Of a stretch of 64,000 nt of DNA, positions 26,908-35,748 are shown piece after piece. The position numbers and the translations under genes were made by a program. The notes below the pieces were generated by a model. That model was not told the DNA's origin and did not search any database. It saw nothing but the letters and a program-made list of their open reading frames with translations. Within the stretch, counting starts at the first letter, position 1. The number at the start of each line of letters is the position of its first letter. The stretch is from Extensimonas sp963708545 (GTDB taxonomy: Bacteria; Pseudomonadota; Gammaproteobacteria; Burkholderiales; Burkholderiaceae_C), in assembly GCA_963708545.1 (NCBI GenBank), contig CAVPUD010000082.1, forward strand, positions 1 through 64,000, in the 5' to 3' direction.

Positions 26908-28296
26908 TCACGGCGGCCCGCTGCTGCGCAGCTGCAAATCGACGTAGTCGCCATTGCTTTGCGTGATGCGTATGCGCACGGGCAGATACCCGAGGTCGGG
27001 AGCGAGCCAGAGCTCGGCCTTCTGGTCGTAGTCGCGCTCGGGCAAGCGCTCCAGCCGCCAGGCGGACATGTCCCCGGCTGGGAGGTGCAGGGTTTCGAGC
27101 GCGCGCACGGCAAAGATCCAGCGGTCGGCGCTGCGCGGGCCGATGGTGGGCACGCTGATGCGCATGCCGGGCACGAAGCGCTGCGGCTGTGCGGCGAACA
27201 TGGCGCCGAGCTGGATGAAGACGCTGAGCCTGTCCTGCGCGCCCGCGCGCAGCGGCGCCTGCGGCGTGTTGGCGCTGAAGATCACGCGGCCCTGCACGTA
27301 ATCAAAATGCGCAGCGAGCTCGCGCCGCGCGATGTCGCCAAAGCGCTCGGGACGCAGGCCCTGCGCGGTGATGCTGCCCGTGCTCGTCTGCGCGCGCGTG
27401 CCCAGCAAAAACACGCGCACTTCCTGGCGCGCCTGGTAGCGGCTGCCATCGTGCTGCCACAGCAGCTGCGCGTCGGCCGTGTAGTGGAGCCCCTTGACGA
27501 GGCCCTGGGCGTCGAACTCCAGACGCATGGGGGGCGGAATGCGCACGGGCGGCGGGGTTTGGTTCATGCGCGCTGCTTTGGTGTCGTCTTCAGCGGCGAA
27601 AATCTCCAGCCCCGCATCGGCGCCGGTTTCTGCACTGCTGGCGGCTTGGGTCGTGCGCGCGGGGGCACCTGCCTCCGCGGATGCTGCGGCGCTGGCTGGG
27701 CTGGTGGGAGCGCTGGCAGGAACGAGCGCCGGGCTGGCGCTGGGAGCCGTGGCTGCGACAGCCGTGCTCTGCGCGGCGGCGCCAGGCTCGGGCACACCCT
27801 CCGCAGAGGTTCCGGCCGAGGCTGCGGCAGCAGCGTCGGCAAGCTCCGCGGCCACGGCAGGGGGCGCAGGCGCCTGCGGCGTCGCATCGGCCAAGGCCAG
27901 CGGGGCCGCAGTGTCCGGGGCTTGGGCTGTTTCGGCTGTTTCGGCTGTTTCGGCAGGTGTGGCAGGTGTGGCAGGTGTGGCAGGTGTGGCAGGTGTGGCA
28001 GGTGTGGCAGGTGTGGCAGGTGTGCGCGGCGCTGGTTTGGGCCGCGGCGCCGGCGGCTTTTTGGGCGCCTTGCGTGCCGCCGCGGGCGGCGAGGCAGTCA
28101 GGGGCGCCGGTGCGGCTTCGTCAGACGGAGCCTGCGCGGGCGGGGCCTGGATGCTGCGCGTGCTGAACACCAGCGGCCTGGTGGCGGGCCCAAGCCCGGC
28201 ACCCGCGCCACCCGCACGCAACGACAGGCCGCCGAGCAGCAGCATGTGCAGAGTCAGCACGAACAGGGTCAGCGCGATGATGCGGCGGGTTTGCAT
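26908..28296 (-). CDS. DUF3108 protein with membrane anchor and Ala/Pro/Thr-rich stalk
   Basis: The 462-residue product begins MQTRRIIALTLFVLTLHMLLLGG, a single membrane anchor or uncleaved signal. Residues about 60-215 are a low-complexity Ala/Pro/Thr stalk including a tandem Ala-Thr-Pro repeat. The C-terminal 230 residues are a DUF3108 beta-rich domain with LEFDAQGLVKGLHYTADAQL and ELWLAPDLGYLPVRIRITQSNGDYVDLQL (in parts). ATG at 28296 is preferred over an upstream GTG at 28314. Probably periplasmic; function unknown. Loci of this type usually stand alone, as here. Confidence 0.78.
   Translation of the reverse strand: MQTRRIIALTLFVLTLHMLLLGGLSLRAGGAGAGLGPATRPLVFSTRSIQAPPAQAPSDEAAPAPLTASPPAAARKAPKKPPAPRPKPAPRTPATPATPATPATPATPATPATPAETAETAETAQAPDTAAPLALADATPQAPAPPAVAAELADAAAAASAGTSAEGVPEPGAAAQSTAVAATAPSASPALVPASAPTSPASAAASAEAGAPARTTQAASSAETGADAGLEIFAAEDDTKAARMNQTPPPVRIPPPMRLEFDAQGLVKGLHYTADAQLLWQHDGSRYQARQEVRVFLLGTRAQTSTGSITAQGLRPERFGDIARRELAAHFDYVQGRVIFSANTPQAPLRAGAQDRLSVFIQLGAMFAAQPQRFVPGMRISVPTIGPRSADRWIFAVRALETLHLPAGDMSAWRLERLPERDYDQKAELWLAPDLGYLPVRIRITQSNGDYVDLQLRSSGPP
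27952..28023. repeat. Eight perfect 9-bp tandem repeats inside the DUF3108 gene
   Basis: GGCAGGTGT is repeated eight times without change, encoding Ala-Thr-Pro on the minus strand. It is directly preceded (27925-27951) by three TTCGGCTGT-type 9-mers encoding Ala-Glu-Thr. The unit is a multiple of three, so copy changes alter stalk length without shifting the frame. Confidence 0.95.
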
Positions 28297-28330
28297 GCAA
28301 AAGTGTTCATACACCTAAATCGATGCCATA

Positions 28331-28485
28331 AATTGGGGTCAGATTCAAATTTTCAGATTCGAATTTTCCTGCGCACCTTCGCGGGTGCTGGCATCCGCAT
28401 TGGAGTCACACCCGAATTGGGGTCAGACTCTAATTTTCAGCCATGCGCAAAGGTGTTCGATGAAATTGGAATCTGACCCCAATTT
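28331..28485. repeat. Cluster of three GGGGTCAGA-type extragenic repeats
   Basis: Copies begin at 28331 (plus orientation, AATTGGGGTCAGATTC), 28414 (plus, AATTGGGGTCAGACTC) and 28463 (minus, AAATTGGAATCTGACCCC). The last two form an inverted pair. They fill the 192-base gap between the DUF3108 start and the 3' end of the next response regulator, and nothing else is seen in it. Confidence 0.75.
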
Positions 28486-28488
28486 CTG

Positions 28489-29118
28489 TCAAACCAGGTT
28501 GTTGCGGATGGCATAGACCGTGAGTTCGGCGTTGTTCGAGAGTTTGAGCTTTTCGAGCACGCGCGCGCGGTACACGCTCACGGTCTTGGGGCTGAGCATG
28601 AGCTCCTCGGCGATGTCGGAGAGCTTGCGGCCTGAGGCGATTTTCACGAGGGTCTGCAATTCGCGCTCCGAGAGCGCGGCATGCGGTAGCTCGGGGCTCG
28701 GCTGCGCCAGACTGTCGGCGAGCAGTTGCGCGACTTCGGGGGTGAGGTGCTTGCGCCCTTGGGCCACGGTGCGCACGGCCTGGGCGAGCGCTGCCGGGTC
28801 GCTGGCCTTGTTGACGTAGCCCTGCGCGCCGGCGCGCAGGCAGCGCAGCGCGTACTGGTCTTCGGGGTACATCGAGACCACCAGCACCTTGATCGCGGGG
28901 TGCGTCTCGCGCAGGCTCGCGAGCACCTCGAGGCCGCTGCGCCCGGGCAGGTTCAGGTCGAGCAGCAGCACCTCGCAGCTCGCGCTGCGCAAGGTTTCGC
29001 GCAACTCGCCATAGCTGCCGGCTTCGCCCGTTACGCGCATGTCGGGCTCTTCGCTGAGCGTGTCGCGGATGCCGCGGCGCAGCACAGCGTGGTCATCGCA
29101 GAGGACGACGTGGATCAT
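28489..29118 (-). CDS. NarL/FixJ-family response regulator
   Basis: A 209-residue regulator with a receiver domain (DD at 8-9, phosphoacceptor Asp54 in LLLDLNLPG, Lys in YVNKAS) and a LuxR-type DNA-binding domain (LSERELQTLVKIASGRKLSDIA, then LMLSPKTVSVYRAR). The start overlaps the stop of the kinase gene by four bases (ATGA), so the two are translated together and are a cognate pair. It resembles UvrY/NarL-like regulators; targets are not evident. The long upstream open frame is a shadow of the kinase gene. Confidence 0.9.
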   Translation of the reverse strand: MIHVVLCDDHAVLRRGIRDTLSEEPDMRVTGEAGSYGELRETLRSASCEVLLLDLNLPGRSGLEVLASLRETHPAIKVLVVSMYPEDQYALRCLRAGAQGYVNKASDPAALAQAVRTVAQGRKHLTPEVAQLLADSLAQPSPELPHAALSERELQTLVKIASGRKLSDIAEELMLSPKTVSVYRARVLEKLKLSNNAELTVYAIRNNLV

Positions 29119-30317
29119 GGCGTATTTCCTGGCGTGCCGGGCGCGGCCGGTGGGGAGCGCGCCGGTATCTGCGGAGGCAAGGGCGTTCCGCCCGTGCTGG
29201 TGGGGGCATTTTCCGCCAGCGCTGCTGCGAGCGGCTGCGTGGACGGCAAGGGGATGGACAAGACCACGCTCGTGCCGCGCCCGGGCTGGCTGCTCACGTC
29301 CAGCCAACCGCCTACGGGGCGCGCGCGCTCCTGCAGCCCCTTGAGGCCGAAGGCCTTGGGCTTGTCGCGCTGTGCGGGCGCCATGCCGCGGCCGTCGTCG
29401 CTGACCTCGAGCGTGAGCATGCCTTCGCTGTCGGCCAGTTCCACGCGCACCTGGCGCGGCTGGGCGTGCTTGACGATGTTGGTCAGCGCTTCTTGCGCGG
29501 TGCGGTAGGCCACGAGCTGCACCTCGGGCGCCACGGCGATATGTTCGCGGCTCGTGCGCACCTGCGCGGGTACGCCGGTGCGCCGCTCGAAGTTCGCCGC
29601 GAGCCACTGCACGGCCGCGACCAGCCCCTGGTCGAGAATCGGCGGGCGCAGGTTCATCATGATGCGCTGGCTCGCGCTGAGCGCCTGCTGCAGCATTTCG
29701 GCGGCGGTGTCGGCGCGGCGCTGCAGCTCGGGGTCGTGGCTGTGACGGCGGATCCAGGCGATGTCGAAGCGCAGCGCGGCCAGCGCGCCGCCGATGTCGT
29801 CGTGGATTTCGCGCGCGATCGCGGCGCGTTCCTGCTCGATCGAGCTTTGCAGGTGTTCGGTGAGCTCGGCGAGGCGGCGCTGCGACGCGGCGAGTTCGGC
29901 CACGGCCTGCGCGCGTGCGCGCCGGGCTTCCCGCATCTCGATGGCACGTGTGATCGCGTGCGCGAGGCGCGCCATGTCGTCCTTGGCCACGAAGTCGGCC
30001 ATGCCCAGGCGCATGGCGTCGACGGCAGCGGCCTCGCCGATCGCGCCCGACAGCAGCACGAAAGGCGGTGCTGCGGATAGCGGCTCGACGAGTTTCCATG
30101 CGTCGAGCGCCGTGAAGCCGGCGAGCCGGTAGTCGGCCAAAATTACGTCGAAGCGCTGTGCGGCGAGGGCGCGCTCGAAGTCCGCGAGTGTGTCCACCTG
30201 CTGCAGTGTGCATTCCATACCCGCGCGGCGCAGCGCCAAGCGCGCGAGAGCATGGTCTGCAGCTGAGTCTTCGAGGTGCAGAATGTGCAGGGCGTGGCCC
30301 GATGTTGCGCAGTGCAT
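29115..30317 (-). CDS. Hybrid histidine kinase with N-terminal receiver domain
   Basis: A 400-residue cytoplasmic kinase, start chosen at 30317 (MHCATSGHALHILHLEDS), where the receiver begins. Domains: receiver about 1-125 with acidic LEDSAAD and phosphoacceptor Asp in ILADYRLAG; a coiled-coil linker about 150-190; HisKA_3 phosphoacceptor in REIHDDIGGALAALRFD; HATPase with EALTNIVKHA and DDGRGM. There is no membrane segment or periplasmic sensor, so the signal must be internal or come by phosphotransfer to the receiver. It is divergent from the chemotaxis operon, with 147 bases between. Confidence 0.88.
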   Translation of the reverse strand: MHCATSGHALHILHLEDSAADHALARLALRRAGMECTLQQVDTLADFERALAAQRFDVILADYRLAGFTALDAWKLVEPLSAAPPFVLLSGAIGEAAAVDAMRLGMADFVAKDDMARLAHAITRAIEMREARRARAQAVAELAASQRRLAELTEHLQSSIEQERAAIAREIHDDIGGALAALRFDIAWIRRHSHDPELQRRADTAAEMLQQALSASQRIMMNLRPPILDQGLVAAVQWLAANFERRTGVPAQVRTSREHIAVAPEVQLVAYRTAQEALTNIVKHAQPRQVRVELADSEGMLTLEVSDDGRGMAPAQRDKPKAFGLKGLQERARPVGGWLDVSSQPGRGTSVVLSIPLPSTQPLAAALAENAPTSTGGTPLPPQIPARSPPAAPGTPGNTP

Positions 30318-30464
30318 AAGAGCGTTATCATAGAGCGCGATACATTTTGGAACAAAGCGGCGCGCTGGAATGAGGTCAGACGACCGGCGAACGCACGCAA
30401 ACCGTTCGGCGCTCTTTCTGATAAAGCCATTTTCGTCTCGCACCAACGACACCACGGGAACCTC

Positions 30465-30911
30465 ATGCAAGCTACGCTACCGCCCTCCCCGGAGCCCAAG
30501 GTCGAGGTGCCCGTCATGGTCGCGGCGGAAGTCCAGGACGCGCTGCTGGTCGTGATGCATGACTTGCGGCGCCTCGAAGGATTGCTTGACCATGCGGCGG
30601 AAGTCCTGCTCGCGCGCTTTCACGAGGCCAATGCCTTGCTGAGCAATGAGGCCGTGGCCGCATCCCCCACGCTCGCGGCGGTGCGCGAAGCACTGCGCGG
30701 CGCGGTCACGGAGTTGCAATTTCACGACATGGCGGTGCAGTTGATCACGCACACCCAGCAGGTGCTGCAGGGCTGTGCGTTTCGGCTCGCGGCCGAGGTC
30801 ATGCCGCCCGAGGAAGGGGAGGATGTGGCGCCGTGCGTGCCCCGTTTGCCCGAGCGGCCCAATCCGGTGACGCAGGGCGAGATGGATGCGGGCTCGGTGG
30901 AGTTGTTCTAG
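30465..30911 (+). CDS. Small CheZ-like protein heading the chemotaxis operon
   Basis: A 148-residue helical protein starting at 30465 after GGGAA. The segment LQFHDMAVQLITH contains Asp88-x3-Gln92, the spacing of the catalytic Asp and Gln of the CheY-P phosphatase CheZ (QDLTGQ in the enteric protein). The C terminus TQGEMDAGSVELF resembles the CheZ tail that docks on CheY (SQDQVDDLLDSLGF). It is much shorter than CheZ (about 214). It is followed by cheY after 61 bases, so an action on CheY-P is plausible. The assignment is inference from motif and context. Confidence 0.6.
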   Translation: MQATLPPSPEPKVEVPVMVAAEVQDALLVVMHDLRRLEGLLDHAAEVLLARFHEANALLSNEAVAASPTLAAVREALRGAVTELQFHDMAVQLITHTQQVLQGCAFRLAAEVMPPEEGEDVAPCVPRLPERPNPVTQGEMDAGSVELF

Positions 30912-30972
30912 CCTGCGCGCCATTACAGTTAATCTATGCAGTCCTTTCAGTTTCAGCCTCCTGGAGCATTCC

Positions 30973-31344
30973 ATGCCGTCGATCCTTGCCGTAGATGATT
31001 CACCCTCCATGCGAAAGATGGTGACGTTCACCCTGACGGCGGCGGGTTATCAGGTGATAGAGGCCGTGGATGGGCAGGATGCCCTTGAAAAGGCGCAGGC
31101 CCAGGCCGTGGACCTGGTGCTGGCCGATCAGAACATGCCGCGGCTCGATGGCATAGGGCTCACGCGCAAGCTGCGCGAGTTGCCGCGCTTCAAGACCACG
31201 CCCATCCTGATCCTGACGACCGAATCCAGCGACCAGATGAAGCAGGCGGGGCGCGCCGCCGGAGCCACGGGCTGGCTGGTCAAGCCATTCGACCCGAACC
31301 GCCTGATCGAAGTCATCAAGAAGCTCATCCCCCGAACACCCTGA
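30973..31344 (+). CDS. cheY: Chemotaxis response regulator CheY
   Basis: A 123-residue single receiver domain. Asp8, Asp9 and phosphoacceptor Asp52 (LVLADQNMP), Thr in LILTTES and Lys in WLVKPF are present. Phosphorylated CheY binds the flagellar switch. Start chosen at 30973, giving MPSILAVDDSPSMRK. It lies between the CheZ-like gene and cheA. Confidence 0.93.
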   Translation: MPSILAVDDSPSMRKMVTFTLTAAGYQVIEAVDGQDALEKAQAQAVDLVLADQNMPRLDGIGLTRKLRELPRFKTTPILILTTESSDQMKQAGRAAGATGWLVKPFDPNRLIEVIKKLIPRTP

Positions 31345-31406
31345 ACGCCTCCCACATTCCCAGTCCTTTGCCGGACACGCATTGATTGCAGCACACAGGA
31401 GCCACC

Positions 31407-33524
31407 ATGGTGCAGACCCAGCACGAAGCAACGGGCGCAGGCGCGGATTTCGATCTGAGCCAGTTCTACCAAATCTTTTTCGAAGAAGCGGGCGAAAACC
31501 TCGACCAGCTCGAGCAGATCCTGCTGCACCTGGACCTGCAAAGCGCCAATGATGAAGAGCTCAACGGCATCTTCCGCTGCGCGCACTCGATCAAGGGCGG
31601 CGCCGCCACCTTCGGCTTTGCCGACGTGGCCGAGCTCACGCACCAGATGGAGTCGCTGCTCGACCGCCTGCGCCGCCATGAGCTGCAGCCCGTGCCCGAG
31701 ATGGTCGATGTGTTGCTCGAGTCGGCCGACGCTGCGCGCAGCCTGCTCGCGCGCCACCAGGCCGGAGAGCAGGGCGAGGCCGTGCCCACGGGCGACCTGG
31801 TGCGCCGCATCAGCGCGCTCGCCGCGGGGGCTGCGGCACCCGTCGCGACCGCACCCGCCCCGGCACCAAGCCCGGCACCGGCTCCTGCGGCCGCGGTCGT
31901 TGCCGGCGCTGCCGTTGCAAGCCCGGCGGCCGGTCAGCCACGCCAGCTCGAGCTCGAAGTGGGCCCGCTCGCACAGCCCGCACTGGCGGACGCGATCAAG
32001 GAACTGTTCCGCGACATTCCCGGTCTGGGCAGCATCAGCGACCTGCCGGCCCCGGCGCCAGGCATGCGCCGCTTTGCCGTGCAGACCAGCTCGTCCAACG
32101 ACGACTTGCTCGACCTGCTCGCTTTCCACGTCGCCAAGGAGCAGGTGCGCATCACCGAGCCTGGCGCGCCGCAGGCGGCTGCGCCGGCCGCAGAGCCGGT
32201 GGCAGGAGGGTATGGGTTTTTCACCGATGCGGCCCCGGCGCCGGCCGCAGCCCCGCTGCAAGCTCCTGCCGCGCCCGCATCGGCTACCGAGCCGCGCAGC
32301 CCCCCCACGCAGGCCGCGCCGGCTGCCCAGGCGGCACACCCCGCGCCGGCGCAGTCGCTCGAATCGACCTCCATCCGCGTGGCCGTGAGCAAGGTCGATC
32401 AGCTCATCAACCTGGTGGGCGAGCTCGTCATCACGCAGGCCATGCTTGCGCAAAACAGCCACGGGCTCGATCCGGCGGTGCACCAGCAGTTGCTCGCGGG
32501 CCTGGCCGATCTGGACCGCAACACGCGCGATTTGCAGGAGTCGGTCATGTCCATTCGCATGATTCCGATGTCGGTCGTGTTCAGTCGCTTCCCGCGCATG
32601 CTGCGCGACCTCGCGCACAAGCTCGGCAAGAAGGTCGAAATGGTCACCGTGGGCGAGGCCACCGAACTCGACAAGGGCCTGGTCGAGAAAATCACCGACC
32701 CGCTCACGCACCTGGTGCGCAACAGCTGCGACCACGGCATCGAATTGCCGGTCGAGCGCCGCGCCAAGGGCAAGCCCGAGCACGGCACGATCACGCTCGC
32801 AGCCTCGCACCAGGGCGGCTCCATCGTGATCGAGGTGCGCGACGACGGGCAAGGCCTGTCGCGCGAGAAAATCCTGCGCAAAGCGCGCGAGCGCGGCCTC
32901 GATGTGTCCGACCAGATGAGCGACGCCGAGGTCTGGCAGCTCATTTTCGCGCCGGGCTTTTCCACCGCCGAGGTGGTCACCGACGTTTCGGGCCGCGGCG
33001 TGGGCATGGACGTGGTCAAGCGCAACATCACGGCGCTCAACGGCACGGTCGAGATCGATTCGGTCGAAGGCCAGGGTACGCGCGTGGCCGTGCGCCTGCC
33101 GCTCACCTTGGCCATCATGGACGGCATGTCGGTGGGCGTGGACAACGAGGTGTACATCCTGCCGCTGTCCTCGGTGGTCGAGTCCTTCCAGGTGCAGGCA
33201 GGTGACCTCAACACCGTGGCGCAGGGGGCGCAACTCGTCAAGGTGCGCGACGAATACATGCCCGTGATCGCGCTCGAAAAAATCTTCGAGGTGCCGCGCC
33301 TCGATGCCAGCAAGTCGAGCGACATCATGGTGGTCGTGGAGGCCGACGGCAGTCGCGTCGCGCTGCTCGTCGATGAGCTGCTGGGGCAGCACCAGGTGGT
33401 GGTGAAGAACCTCGAGACTAACTACCGCAAGGTGCCCAACATCTCTGGCGCCACTATTTTGGGCGACGGTCGCGTGGCTTTGATTCTGGATACCGCAAGC
33501 CTGGTGCGCCGGGCGCGGCACTGA
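31407..33524 (+). CDS. cheA: Chemotaxis histidine kinase CheA
   Basis: CheA is the cytoplasmic kinase that passes phosphate to CheY and CheB. The ATG at 31407 follows AGGAG and gives 705 residues: P1 HPt domain with phosphoacceptor His60 (RCAHSIKGGAATFGF), Ala/Pro-rich linkers around a P2-like domain (about 170-260), P3 dimerisation, P4 HATPase with HLVRNSCDHGIE, DDGQGL and GRGVGMDVVK, and the P5 CheW-like C-terminal domain. The long Ala/Pro linkers are richer than usual. cheW follows after 18 bases. Confidence 0.97.
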   Translation: MVQTQHEATGAGADFDLSQFYQIFFEEAGENLDQLEQILLHLDLQSANDEELNGIFRCAHSIKGGAATFGFADVAELTHQMESLLDRLRRHELQPVPEMVDVLLESADAARSLLARHQAGEQGEAVPTGDLVRRISALAAGAAAPVATAPAPAPSPAPAPAAAVVAGAAVASPAAGQPRQLELEVGPLAQPALADAIKELFRDIPGLGSISDLPAPAPGMRRFAVQTSSSNDDLLDLLAFHVAKEQVRITEPGAPQAAAPAAEPVAGGYGFFTDAAPAPAAAPLQAPAAPASATEPRSPPTQAAPAAQAAHPAPAQSLESTSIRVAVSKVDQLINLVGELVITQAMLAQNSHGLDPAVHQQLLAGLADLDRNTRDLQESVMSIRMIPMSVVFSRFPRMLRDLAHKLGKKVEMVTVGEATELDKGLVEKITDPLTHLVRNSCDHGIELPVERRAKGKPEHGTITLAASHQGGSIVIEVRDDGQGLSREKILRKARERGLDVSDQMSDAEVWQLIFAPGFSTAEVVTDVSGRGVGMDVVKRNITALNGTVEIDSVEGQGTRVAVRLPLTLAIMDGMSVGVDNEVYILPLSSVVESFQVQAGDLNTVAQGAQLVKVRDEYMPVIALEKIFEVPRLDASKSSDIMVVVEADGSRVALLVDELLGQHQVVVKNLETNYRKVPNISGATILGDGRVALILDTASLVRRARH

Positions 33525-33542
33525 TTTCGCAGAGGGAAAACC

Positions 33543-34022
33543 ATGGAAGCAGTAGCAAGCAAGACGGAAGAAGCCGCAGTGGCCGCCGCGCGTGAATACC
33601 TCACGTTTCGCCTGGCGCAGGAGGAATACGGCATAGACATCCTCAAAGTGCAGGAAATCCGCGGCTACGAGCCGCCCACGCGCATCGCGCATGCGCCCGA
33701 GTTCGTCAAGGGCGTGATCAACCTGCGCGGCACCATCGTGCCCATCGTCGACATGCGTCTGCGCTTTCACTGCGCGCAGGCCGCATACGACAGCTTCACC
33801 GTGGTCATCGTGCTGAACCTGCACCAGCGCGTGGTGGGCATCGTGGTCGATTCGGTCAGCGACGTGCTCGAGCTCATGCCCGAGCAGATCCGCCCCGCGC
33901 CCGAGGTCGAGAGCGCCATAGACAAAGGCTGTATCACCGGCCTGGGGTCTGTCGGCGAGCGCATGCTGATCCTGCTCGACATCGAAAAGCTCATGACCAG
34001 CACCGACATGGGGCTGGTATAG
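33543..34022 (+). CDS. cheW: Chemotaxis coupling protein CheW
   Basis: CheW links receptors to CheA at the cell pole. The 159-residue protein has the CheW fold segments YLTFRLAQEEYGIDILKVQEIRG, APEFVKGVINLRGTIVPIVDMR and GIVVDSVSDVLEL (in parts). Start at 33543 after AGAGGGA. The 125 bases between cheW and cheR, where related operons often carry a receptor gene, hold no open frame. Confidence 0.96.
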   Translation: MEAVASKTEEAAVAAAREYLTFRLAQEEYGIDILKVQEIRGYEPPTRIAHAPEFVKGVINLRGTIVPIVDMRLRFHCAQAAYDSFTVVIVLNLHQRVVGIVVDSVSDVLELMPEQIRPAPEVESAIDKGCITGLGSVGERMLILLDIEKLMTSTDMGLV

Positions 34023-34147
34023 CGGCTGGCGGCATCGAAGAGAGAAAAAGCGGATGCCGAAGACAGGCTTGTTGCACGCGCGCAGTGGTCAATCCGCCGC
34101 CATCGGAATCCCTGTAGCGGCTTGGCACTGACGGGGGTGTTGGCGCC

Positions 34148-35065
34148 ATGTCTCTTTCACCGCCTTTGTCCGCATCCCGCTCCCGCCCCGCTGCGGTCGC
34201 GACACCACACTCCGTGCCGGTTGCCGATCCGCCCGGCCCTTTGCTGCAGGGGCGCGAGTTTGCCTGGACGCCGGCCGACTTTGCGCGCGTGCGGGCGTTG
34301 ATTTACCAGCGCGCCGGCATCAGCCTGCACGAGGGCAAGCAGGCCATGGTCTATAGCCGGCTCGCGCGCCGCCTGCGCGAGACCGGGCACGGCAGCTTCC
34401 AGTCCTACCTCGACTGGCTCGAATCCCAGGAAGGAACCGAAGGCCGCGAATGGCAGGAGTTCGTGAACGCACTCACGACCAACCTCACGGCCTTTTTTCG
34501 CGAACCGCACCATTTCGAGCTGCTCGCCGCGCATCTGCGCAGCAAGCCTGCGGGCACGCGCTGGCGCGCCTGGTGCAATGCGGCCTCCACGGGCGAGGAG
34601 CCTTATTCGATCGCCATCACGGCGCTGGAGACGCTGGGCCCGCATGCGCCGTTTCAGCTGATCGCGAGCGACATCGACTCGCGCGTGCTTGCCACGGCGG
34701 CGCAAGGTGTCTACCGCCTCGACAGCGTCAAGGGCTTGAACCAAGAGCGGCTGCAGCGCTTTTTCCTGCGCGGCAAGGGCACGAACGCGGGGCTGGTGCG
34801 CGTCAAGCCCGAGCTGCGGCGCATGATCGAATTCCTGCAGATCAACCTCATGAGCGAGTCCTGGCCCTTCAAGGAGCCATTCGACCTCGTGTTTTGCCGC
34901 AACGTGATGATTTACTTCGACGCGCCCACGCAACGCCGCGTGCTCGAGCGCATCCACCGCGTGCTCAGGCCGGGCGGGTTGTTGTTCGTGGGCCACGCCG
35001 AAAATTTCAGCGAAGCGCGCGACCTGTTCACGCTGCGCGGAAAGACCGTCTATGAGCGCCGCTGA
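34148..35065 (+). CDS. cheR: Chemotaxis receptor methyltransferase CheR
   Basis: CheR methylates receptor glutamates using S-adenosylmethionine. The 305-residue product has the N-terminal helical domain (FARVRALIYQRAGISLHEGK), the TNLTAFFREPHHFELL region, the methyltransferase motif CNAASTGEEPYSIAI, DIDSRVL and FDLVFCRNVMIYFD, all in order. It overlaps cheD by 14 bases. Confidence 0.96.
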   Translation: MSLSPPLSASRSRPAAVATPHSVPVADPPGPLLQGREFAWTPADFARVRALIYQRAGISLHEGKQAMVYSRLARRLRETGHGSFQSYLDWLESQEGTEGREWQEFVNALTTNLTAFFREPHHFELLAAHLRSKPAGTRWRAWCNAASTGEEPYSIAITALETLGPHAPFQLIASDIDSRVLATAAQGVYRLDSVKGLNQERLQRFFLRGKGTNAGLVRVKPELRRMIEFLQINLMSESWPFKEPFDLVFCRNVMIYFDAPTQRRVLERIHRVLRPGGLLFVGHAENFSEARDLFTLRGKTVYERR

Positions 35066-35726
35066 GTCTGCCAGCCGCGCGGCCCCAGACCATGCCAGCG
35101 CGGCGTCCAAGGCCTTGCTCGCGCAGCTCAAGGCGCGCGCGCGCCAGCTTGGCGAAGCGGGCTTTTTCTACCTCGACAACCACTTCGGCCGCGTCGCCGT
35201 GAAAGTGCTGCCGGGCGAATACTTCGTGACCGGCGAGGACATGCTCATCACCACGGTGCTGGGCTCGTGCATCGCCGCGTGCCTGTGGGACGGCCGAGTG
35301 CGCATCGGCGGCATGAACCACTTCATGCTGCCTGAAGGCGAGCAGGGCGACGTCTCGGGCCGTTATGGTTCTTACGCGATGGAACTGCTGATCAACCAGA
35401 TGCTCAAGCTCGGCGCGCGGCGTGAAAATCTACAAGCCAAAATCTTCGGCGGTGGGCAGGTCATGCACAATTTCACCACCATGAACGTGGGCGAACGCAA
35501 CACGCATTTCGTGCGCGAATACCTGCGCACCGAGCACATTCCCATTGTGTCGGACGACGTGCTCGACATTTACCCGCGCAAGGTGGCGTTTTTTCCGGTC
35601 ACGGGCAAGGCCATGGTCAAGCGTCTCGCGCACGCCCACCCCGAAACGCTCGAGGCGCAAGAGGTGCGCGGCAACGCCGCCACCGTCGCCAGGGCCACGG
35701 CGGGCGGCTCGATCGACCTGTTTTGA
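35052..35726 (+). CDS. cheD: Chemoreceptor glutamine deamidase CheD
   Basis: CheD deamidates receptor glutamines and, in some bacteria, works with CheC. The 224-residue product has the catalytic Cys and His in GSCIAACLWD and GGMNHFMLPEG and the KIFGGGQVM segment. No CheC gene is present here. It starts within the end of cheR and is followed by cheB after 22 bases. Confidence 0.95.
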   Translation: MSAAESASRAAPDHASAASKALLAQLKARARQLGEAGFFYLDNHFGRVAVKVLPGEYFVTGEDMLITTVLGSCIAACLWDGRVRIGGMNHFMLPEGEQGDVSGRYGSYAMELLINQMLKLGARRENLQAKIFGGGQVMHNFTTMNVGERNTHFVREYLRTEHIPIVSDDVLDIYPRKVAFFPVTGKAMVKRLAHAHPETLEAQEVRGNAATVARATAGGSIDLF

Positions 35727-35748
35727 CGTATCTTTTTTTTTGATTGCC

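Noticed and set aside
27925..28023. A repeat array that might suggest CRISPR.
   Set aside because: The unit is 9 bp with no spacers and lies inside a coding frame.
31128..33824. An 898-codon antisense open frame over cheA and cheW.
   Set aside because: Composition is His/Arg/Val-rich repetitive, typical of a shadow frame; cheA and cheW are clear on the other strand.
34023..34147. A receptor-gene remnant between cheW and cheR.
   Set aside because: No frame in the 125 bases shows receptor motifs; only absence can be stated.
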